A stretch of DNA of 11,455 bases. Origin: an uncultured euryarchaeote. GTDB taxonomy: Archaea; Thermoplasmatota; Poseidoniia; Poseidoniales; Poseidoniaceae. Shown in pieces: positions 7,701 to 11,455 of this stretch. Made by a program: the position numbers and the translations under genes. The stretch covers positions 1-11,455 of the forward strand of contig CALCOP010000214.1 of assembly GCA_937897365.1 (NCBI GenBank). The letters are read 5' to 3'. The notes below the pieces were generated by a model. It saw only the letters and a list, made by a program, of their open reading frames with translations. It had not been told where the DNA came from and ran no database searches. How positions within the stretch are numbered: position 1 is the stretch's first letter; every line of letters starts with the position of its first letter.

Positions 7701-9813
7701 GCTCCGTCGACATAATCATGAAATCACCTTCTGGTGAGAGTGAGGAGAATGCTGAGAGCGCATTTTGCGGGGAAATTCGGAGTACTGCAATGTCGACATC
7801 TGCACCTTGCACAACTCCTGATGAGTCATATGTAACCGTATCAATATCAAATGTGGCATCCTTCGAGACGATTTCGTCTTGGTCGACAAGAACACCAATT
7901 GCAGAAACGATGAATGTTTCATCGATACCTTCGTACAACATTGCTTCAATCACAGAAGGACCGAGTTGCCGGATATCTATATTTGCCTCATCAATTGAGT
8001 CACCTGGCCAGTTGTCGAGAGGTTGGGAGAAAGTCCATTCGGTAGCCTCGATATTTTCTGCACTGAGAATTCCCTTGTATCGGCACCAATCGCAGTCCCG
8101 TGAGAGAACGGTATTCACAGTGAATCCATCAGAATTGGTCATGGTCATCGGCAATGTTTCAGGGTATTGACTCGAATCGCCACCCCATACATCAAGCTCA
8201 ATGCCGAGTTCGAGCACGTGCGGGTCATACAGGCTGGTTCGAACAGGGTAAAAGTCGAACGAAGGTGTATCTGATTCCGAGTCGGAATCGCCGTTGTCGT
8301 CTCCCGTATCATCGCCGCCTTCATCATCCTCATCGTCGTAATCGTCTTCATCATCATAGTTTGGCCAGTAATGTTCACGGTTGATTCCTGATGAGTTTTC
8401 AAGCCAATCTCCAAAGTCAGCAAGGACTTGACCGGTTTGTTCCCAAACCGGATTCTCGAAAGAATCTGCCAAGATTTGGATAATGTCTTCAGGCAGAGAG
8501 TTGAACTCGTCAAAAGCATCGTTCACCCAACTGGAATCACTTGCCATCTTCGCAGTCCATGCTTGACCTTCTGCGGTTTCGAGCAGCAACTCATACTGCC
8601 AAATGATTTCATCAGGGACATCATCACCGTCAAGATCGTTAATGGTTGGCTCACCCATTTCAGCCCATCGAACGATGAGTTTTTGGAACGGTGTCATGTT
8701 ATCGATGTCTTCATCGATGAGTGGTTGAACATAGGCAGTAAGGCCATCGATGATAGCTTGTGGATGGTTCGAAACGGCGAGAAGAGCGATGTTACGCATC
8801 ACTGTTTGACCACTTTCAAGAGGTTTGATGTTGTTCGCAATATTGTCAATCGCTTCCTGAATAGCGGCCCATTCACCGCTTCCAGTAAGGGCATCATATG
8901 CTGCTTCAAAATCGCCAGTTCCTTCAAATCGCGTGAAGTTTTCAATGGCATTGAAGGTTTGAATGTAATCTGCAGTCGTTCCGAAATCATCGAACGTTTG
9001 CGGAAGCGGGAATTGATCGCCGAAGGTCAGCAATCCTGCGACAAAGGACAATCCTGCATCGACATCATCCGAATCGAGGAATTCCATCAGAGCTTCGAGG
9101 AAGTTCGCCCCTTCTGTCATGCTGTATTGGTTTCGACCAGCATCAAGCATTGCATTCCATGCTTGCGCACTTCCTCCGGTTCCTTGACCGCGTGATGCAG
9201 TATCGACGAAATACGTCCAGTCTCCATTTTGTGTCGCAGTCGATTCAAGACTCGTGAATTCATTGTTAATGGTGCCAAGAGGGTTGGCGGTATCCCATGC
9301 ATTGTCAATTGCAGAAAGAACAGTCTCGATCTGCTCAATGAGAAGGTTGGAGAGTTGCGTGGGGTCGTCAACAGCAACCATTCCTGAATCTTCAGCGGTA
9401 ATGGTTGCACCATATACGCCACCAACAGAAGAGGCGGGAATCGTATAGACGCCATGCCAGACCATGGTTGTTGCATCATTTTCATGGGCTCCTTGCGGCT
9501 CCAAAACGACGACACCCACCGATTGACCTGTGCCAGGAAGAGCGGTGTTTACAATCATTTCAAGCGGAGAAATATCGTATCGCAAAATGTCAACATTCAC
9601 GACGGTTTCGCTCGAATGACCGCGTGTGTGGGCGAAGATATCAACTTGAGAGCCGGTACTTGCCAGTTTGGTTGTGACAAACCCATCTATGCTGAGATGA
9701 GAGGTTGTACCTTGGGAGTCTTCAGTTGCATTGGGTGCTGCAATGCTCGCCAATGCAGGGGAGATTGACATGCAGGCCATGAGTAATATGAGAAAGAGTG
9801 CTCTCTGCTTCAT
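4732..9813 (-). CDS. Giant calcium-binding-type cell-surface protein, single C-terminal membrane anchor
   Basis: This encodes a 1693-residue exported protein. A signal peptide spans residues 1-22 (n-region KQR, cleavage after ALA). An immunoglobulin-like beta region (about 38-148) is followed by an unusual mainly helical region (about 150-475) with a calcium-loop-like DLDGDDVPDE at 393-402. Next come a nearly pure Asp/Glu/Gly/Ser linker (487-515) and long beta-rich segments. A PKD-like domain (about 805-910) has WGDG at 852-855 and a later YSITVTF strand. Another Ig-like domain lies at about 1415-1498. Three thrombospondin-type-3 repeats (1514-1571) precede a helix at about 1583-1604, then RRGKG, placing the C-terminus in the cytoplasm. 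The tail ends in a WW-like motif (1666-1693). Cysteines are few: C574/C577 as CxxC, plus C804, C939, C1215 and C1335, possible disulfides. The start ATG has a TATA-like box centred about 27 bases upstream and no Shine-Dalgarno, so the message may be leaderless. A role in adhesion, surface architecture or polymer binding is inference; no enzyme motif was found. Confidence 0.92.
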   Translation of the reverse strand: MKQRALFLILLMACMSISPALASIAAPNATEDSQGTTSHLSIDGFVTTKLASTGSQVDIFAHTRGHSSETVVNVDILRYDISPLEMIVNTALPGTGQSVGVVVLEPQGAHENDATTMVWHGVYTIPASSVGGVYGATITAEDSGMVAVDDPTQLSNLLIEQIETVLSAIDNAWDTANPLGTINNEFTSLESTATQNGDWTYFVDTASRGQGTGGSAQAWNAMLDAGRNQYSMTEGANFLEALMEFLDSDDVDAGLSFVAGLLTFGDQFPLPQTFDDFGTTADYIQTFNAIENFTRFEGTGDFEAAYDALTGSGEWAAIQEAIDNIANNIKPLESGQTVMRNIALLAVSNHPQAIIDGLTAYVQPLIDEDIDNMTPFQKLIVRWAEMGEPTINDLDGDDVPDEIIWQYELLLETAEGQAWTAKMASDSSWVNDAFDEFNSLPEDIIQILADSFENPVWEQTGQVLADFGDWLENSSGINREHYWPNYDDEDDYDDEDDEGGDDTGDDNGDSDSESDTPSFDFYPVRTSLYDPHVLELGIELDVWGGDSSQYPETLPMTMTNSDGFTVNTVLSRDCDWCRYKGILSAENIEATEWTFSQPLDNWPGDSIDEANIDIRQLGPSVIEAMLYEGIDETFIVSAIGVLVDQDEIVSKDATFDIDTVTYDSSGVVQGADVDIAVLRISPQNALSAFSSLSPEGDFMIMSTEPTESSNGELMGMYDGEDVDGVLEVEINPANGRDGELDDRDVFSGSYSTSGDATGWDLTSYLGNLPLDERGLVEVKTTGTTTSGIEFEHVQEMPLPGSPSCVQSSFSSWDNSNTEVNFEYWAENAWSYYGEDGEWQYDHADLNQVDIDWGDGNIDSDVEEWDSRTHQYDSMDGQDTYSITVTFHFGSDDGTSSEDVFTYEHYFTYQEYHGLERSDEDGNTYHDDYVMIPEQGEYYCELEEPQVSSTPSPDIVNTFISEGPFEVYSEDIYISNANGEASTSVTPNFAGAYVTLAQSTYTTADGIEMTGLGLNFGAATAGNLALSGLEQVTSFAGLPVYSASTSESGLTTITVSPSGISHSEYSVIVGLSPIALGEVPFPDIDEEAWGVPETFTLDFEAGDSSRTHEIRLKAPLTGIGMAVVHEGELFPEAMHTGLILSNPTDLDMTGTLGPGQTTNIALEGQDASRILAVAAPTDGFDPASIDFSSFTDFIYAEGVRNEIGWVAVDNRNGQVCEELDIWTDWQWDDSTGEDNEVLSISVYNSRNNEYMSIPEPVVTDAVLYNSETGDIVEPSSDWSEDGGAGMTAYFPYDESTQYTFETRSSLNSTADILFVEETDDDGYTYSSMEIDDTILCTGESQQTEEEIYDEFEDFFGSLNSISWGLGSSADLTLPLLSSPVDNYTVLAIAQVGEGDNAVLTAGIGNKVAEVNPEPPQMENLTMIFNPPNPVVGDTVLITITDPAGQPVGGLSVLVSHENSTLFSIVLNENGQTSFLLIEGDLLVQISGGLYNPIEFTITVGPDGTVTDDGETLPGDADGDGIGDEIDQFPNDGDESMDSDGDGVGDNSDAFPFDANETLDTDGDGIGDNADTDSASSSSASSTMNILMGVAALAVVGLVATVFVLRRGKGNEDWSDDDYVDNKWDAFEDQFGSQTTAAAAVSTAPISAAPSSGPSRPPQNHTGQMQDGYEICEFPPSSGKWWYRDQATGQWTKWE
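5101..5274 (-). repeat. Coding thrombospondin-type-3 calcium repeats
   Basis: Three repeats with a period of 22 residues (66 bases) encode DADGDGIGDEIDQFPND, DSDGDGVGDNSDAFPFD and DTDGDGIGDNADTD, at residues 1514, 1536 and 1558 of the giant surface protein. The D-x-D-G-D-G loops are canonical calcium ligands. They form a rigid stalk between the ectodomain and the membrane helix. This is an intragenic domain repeat, not a separate element. Confidence 0.9.
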
Positions 9814-9835
9814 GGTCTTACGATTTGGAATTAGG

Positions 9836-9843
9836 TTTTATTT
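9836..9843 (-). promoter_or_regulatory. Putative archaeal TATA box for the giant surface gene
   Basis: On the minus strand AAATAAAA is centred about 27 bases before the start ATG at 9813, inside an otherwise mixed gap. No Shine-Dalgarno is seen before that ATG. The distance is what is expected for a leaderless archaeal message whose transcription starts at or next to the ATG. The match to the consensus is modest and the upstream BRE is not convincing. Confidence 0.4.
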
Positions 9844-9849
9844 GTATCG

Positions 9850-9866
9850 CCGATTCATTTTATCGG
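9850..9866. repeat. Short inverted repeat upstream of the giant surface gene
   Basis: CCGAT and ATCGG form a perfect five-base inverted repeat around a seven-base A/T-rich centre (TCATTTT). It lies between the T-tracts after the 353-residue gene and the TATA-like box of the giant gene. It could be an operator half-site pair or chance. On its own it is too short to be a strong hairpin. Confidence 0.3.
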
Positions 9867-9867
9867 T

Positions 9868-9881
9868 AAAAAGGCAAAAAA
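9868..9881 (-). terminator. T-tract terminator after the 353-residue gene
   Basis: On the minus strand a T6 run and a T5 run, separated by GCC, start eight bases after the stop codon at 9889-9891. Archaeal RNA polymerase terminates at such T-rich tracts without needing a hairpin. If active, it would at least partly separate transcription of the 353-residue gene from the giant surface gene, in keeping with the TATA-like box just downstream. Confidence 0.5.
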
Positions 9882-9888
9882 TGAAGTT

Positions 9889-10950
9889 TTAGGACTCAAG
9901 GAGCGCAAGCAACAATACCAATTCCCCTTGTTCATTGGTAATCACACCGGTGCTCCATTCTGGAAAATCCGACTCCGTCCAAGTACCTGCCGGTACATCA
10001 AAAGAAATACTTGGCAAACCCAATGCTTGGAAGAACGAAGTCATCGGAGAAAAGTTGGGCGTATTGGATACATTGAGGTTCCAAGTTTGAATTGCAGTTG
10101 AAGATGCGTTAGGATAAGGCGACCACGCGTGGGAGTTCGTTATCGTTTCATCTAAGGAAAGAATACCTCGCATGCCATCCATGCCCTCAGGCTCATCATT
10201 AGAAGATTGATTGAAAGAACTCACATGCCATTCATCTGGATGAGCAATTGGGGTTGCTTCTCGAGGTTCAGTGAAATTCACGATCATGGAATAATCGCTT
10301 TGAGAAGCCTTTGAACAACTGAAACCGCCAGGCAGGCAACCCTCAATTTCACGCGATGTTTCACCAAGGTCGCTGAAGGAAACAAACGGGCCAGTACGGC
10401 TTTCAAAGCCCAAAGAGGTTTCAAGGAAGGTGCTGGAAAATTCTTCACTTGGTGTCCATTTTGCAGGTGTATGATGGAGCATTCCAACCCAGTGAGAGGA
10501 TGCGGGGCCAGCATTCCAGTCAATGTTGAACCATTCTCGAACGGTGTGCTCGTCAGTTGATTCGCTGAGATACGTAATGTTGAGCGTTCCCTCAACTCTG
10601 CCACTCCGCCCTGAACTGTCAATCAGTTCAGTGATAATCACATCACCGCTGATGTGAAATCCAGTCGGAATACTCTGACATTCCGTACATCCTTGGGATC
10701 GAAGAGGATGAACATCGAGAGTGACGGTCGCTAAAGGACCAATCTGGAAATCTTGCAAGCCCAGAGCATCCATCGAAGCACGAGAAGAAAGCCTCATCTC
10801 CCCGCTGATTTCTGCCACTTCCAAAGTCTGCTCATTTGATTCGCTTTCAGGAGTAGCAAGCGAAAGAGTTGCGAGTAACACAATCACAAGAACCAGCATT
10901 TCCCATACCGGAATCGAGCCAAATACCCCTTTCTCCACAGACCGAAGCAA
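9889..10950 (-). CDS. Secreted or N-anchored extracellular protein, unknown family
   Basis: This 353-residue protein has a positively charged N-terminus, a hydrophobic stretch at about residues 16-32 and a possible cleavage site after SLA (32), so it is exported or tethered by its N-terminus. The rest is polar, probably beta-rich, with many N-x-S/T sequons (NIT 124, NFT 225, NQS 247, NAS 281, NVS 293, NFS 299). It contains a CxxC (C88, C91) and a second cysteine pair (C205, C212). I recognise no domain. The start is unclear: TTG 10950 is the longest listed option, GTG 10938 and ATG 10899 are shorter, and ATG 10899 would cut into the hydrophobic stretch. A GAGGT at 10972-10976 sits 21 bases before the TTG but three before an in-frame ATC. 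It is first in a same-strand block with the giant surface protein and an RND exporter, so a cell-envelope role is likely. Confidence 0.75.
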   Translation of the reverse strand: MLRSVEKGVFGSIPVWEMLVLVIVLLATLSLATPESESNEQTLEVAEISGEMRLSSRASMDALGLQDFQIGPLATVTLDVHPLRSQGCTECQSIPTGFHISGDVIITELIDSSGRSGRVEGTLNITYLSESTDEHTVREWFNIDWNAGPASSHWVGMLHHTPAKWTPSEEFSSTFLETSLGFESRTGPFVSFSDLGETSREIEGCLPGGFSCSKASQSDYSMIVNFTEPREATPIAHPDEWHVSSFNQSSNDEPEGMDGMRGILSLDETITNSHAWSPYPNASSTAIQTWNLNVSNTPNFSPMTSFFQALGLPSISFDVPAGTWTESDFPEWSTGVITNEQGELVLLLALLES

Positions 10951-11026
10951 GAAGCCCGTCTTCTTGATGTTACCTCATTTTTGAACTTGAGTTAAGCCAA
11001 AATAAGGGAGGTGGTGTCCTTCGGAC
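10951..11026. promoter_or_regulatory. Divergent intergenic region between the envelope block and the cupin operon
   Basis: These 76 bases must carry the promoters for transcription in both directions. The centre (about 10972-11006) is A/T-rich, with TTTTT at 10978-10982 and AAAATAAG at 10999-11006, either of which could be part of a TATA element. No consensus box can be assigned with confidence. No long inverted repeat was seen. Confidence 0.4.
11007..11013 (+). promoter_or_regulatory. Strong Shine-Dalgarno of the cupin gene at long spacing
   Basis: GGAGGTG, part of a GGGAGGTGGT run, is almost a full complement of the archaeal 16S rRNA 3' end. It lies 13 bases before ATG 11027, more than the usual 5-9. 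No other in-frame start lies between, and the cupin family pattern supports ATG 11027. Confidence 0.5.
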
Positions 11027-11386
11027 ATGGCGAAAATTAATTTTGATGAAAAGTTAACCAAATTTTCAGACCATTGGTCGCCGCGCGTCATCGCTGAAAT
11101 GAACGATTATCAATTCAAGTTGGTCAAAATTAAAGGTGAATTTGTATGGCATAATCATGCTGATACCGATGAAGTGTTCATCGTTGTCAAAGGTTCAATG
11201 GACATTGAGATGGAGCATGAAACCATCACCCTCAATGAGGGTGAAATGTATGTTGTTCCAAAAGGTGTTACGCACAAACCGTTCGCAGAAAATGAGTGCC
11301 ACATCATGTTGGTCGAGCCACGTAGCGTCATCAATACTGGCGAGCAAGAAGGCGAACTCACGGCAGAAAACGATGTTTGGGTGTGA
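11027..11386 (+). CDS. Single-domain cupin metalloprotein
   Basis: This is a small cytoplasmic beta-barrel protein of 119 residues, the usual length of single-cupin proteins. Cupin motif 1 covers G37 to G56 with ligands H42, H44 and E49 (WHNHADTDEVF). Motif 2 covers G72 to H83 (GEMYVVPKGVTH), giving a complete His3-Glu metal site. The N-terminus (KINFDEKLTKFSDHW) and the late LVEPRSVINTG segment match a widespread family of stand-alone cupins of unknown specific function. Such proteins may be isomerases, dioxygenases or sensors, and the sequence does not say which. The gene is divergent from the envelope block. Its stop is four bases before the next ATG, which may begin a Rieske-type oxygenase, so a role in oxidative metabolism is plausible but inferred. 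Confidence 0.92.
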   Translation: MAKINFDEKLTKFSDHWSPRVIAEMNDYQFKLVKIKGEFVWHNHADTDEVFIVVKGSMDIEMEHETITLNEGEMYVVPKGVTHKPFAENECHIMLVEPRSVINTGEQEGELTAENDVWV

Positions 11387-11390
11387 GGTC

Positions 11391-11455
11391 ATGAGCGAGG
11401 CGCTGATCGATGAAGACATTCGAAAAGCGAAAACGCTCCCGTCTCGATTCTATAC
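11391..11455 (+). CDS. N-terminal fragment, possibly a Rieske ring-hydroxylating oxygenase alpha subunit
   Basis: An open frame starts at ATG 11391, with GAGG three bases upstream, overlapping the end of the cupin message. It runs off the window after 21 codons (MSEALIDEDIRKAKTLPSRFY, next codon starting AC, so Thr). The A-x-TLPS-R-FYT segment resembles the N-terminus of Rieske [2Fe-2S] ring-hydroxylating dioxygenase alpha subunits, where LP..FYTD precedes the Rieske domain. The iron-sulfur ligands would lie outside the window, so the family call is tentative. That a gene begins here is well supported by spacing and frame. Confidence 0.5.
   Translation, partial: MSEALIDEDIRKAKTLPSRFY

Noticed and set aside
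7622..8170. 182-codon open frame on the + strand inside the giant surface gene
   Set aside because: It is a Ser/Thr-rich mirror of the Asp/Glu/Ser-rich minus-strand protein and has no domain signal. It is a shadow frame.
8269..8355. Runs of TCATCATCGTC-like triplets that look like a DNA microsatellite
   Set aside because: They are the reverse complement of Asp/Glu codons in the acidic linker. The protein explains the pattern, and no separate DNA repeat function is needed.
8428..9195. 255-codon open frame on the + strand inside the giant surface gene
   Set aside because: It lies wholly antisense to a coherent helical domain. Its translation has no recognisable domain and an odd composition, with no promoter or ribosome site in evidence. 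It is a shadow frame.
11011..11040. Nine-codon frame starting GTG GTG upstream of the cupin, as a possible leader peptide
   Set aside because: Its GTG codons are part of the Shine-Dalgarno run itself, and it overlaps the cupin start. There is no independent support.
1..11455. tRNA, rRNA, insertion sequence, integrase or attachment site
   Set aside because: No cloverleaf-like sequence, rRNA motif, transposase or integrase motif, or terminal repeats were seen. The coding content explains nearly all bases.

Overview
The window looks like a piece of a marine planktonic archaeal genome, most likely a Marine Group II/III euryarchaeon (Poseidoniales or a relative, Thermoplasmatota). The main pointer is the 1693-residue surface protein. 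It carries thrombospondin-type-3 calcium repeats, then one membrane helix, then a short cytoplasmic tail ending in a WW-like W-Y-R-D...TGQW motif, a combination I associate with that group. Moderate GC, tight packing, mixed Shine-Dalgarno and probably leaderless starts, A/T-rich TATA-like elements and T-tract terminators also fit an archaeon. The taxonomic call is an inference from remembered family patterns; no database was searched.

Left part (1-2458, all + strand): two tandem paralogous small four-helix membrane proteins (the first cut by the window edge), a complete aldo/keto reductase packed right behind them, and after a 64-base gap a DUF3592-type two-helix membrane protein. The first three genes look like one transcription unit. 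The DUF3592 gene has its own Shine-Dalgarno site and meets the next operon tail to tail, 12 bases apart.

Middle part (2471-10950, all - strand): a three-gene block read from right to left. It encodes a 353-residue secreted or N-anchored protein of unknown family, the 1693-residue surface protein, and a 12-helix RND/MMPL-type exporter. The gaps are 75 and 59 bases. The gap before the giant gene holds T-tracts and a TATA-like box, so the block may have an internal promoter. The gap before the exporter holds two small inverted repeats. The layout suggests a cell-envelope module: two exported proteins plus a large membrane exporter. What is exported or assembled cannot be read from sequence.

Right part (11027-11455, + strand, divergent from the block): a complete single-domain cupin with all metal ligands, followed 4 bases later by the first 21 codons of a gene whose N-terminus resembles Rieske-type ring-hydroxylating oxygenases. 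These two probably form a small redox/metabolic operon that continues outside the window.

No tRNA, rRNA, CRISPR array, insertion sequence or integrase was seen. No intergenic stretch exceeds 300 bases.
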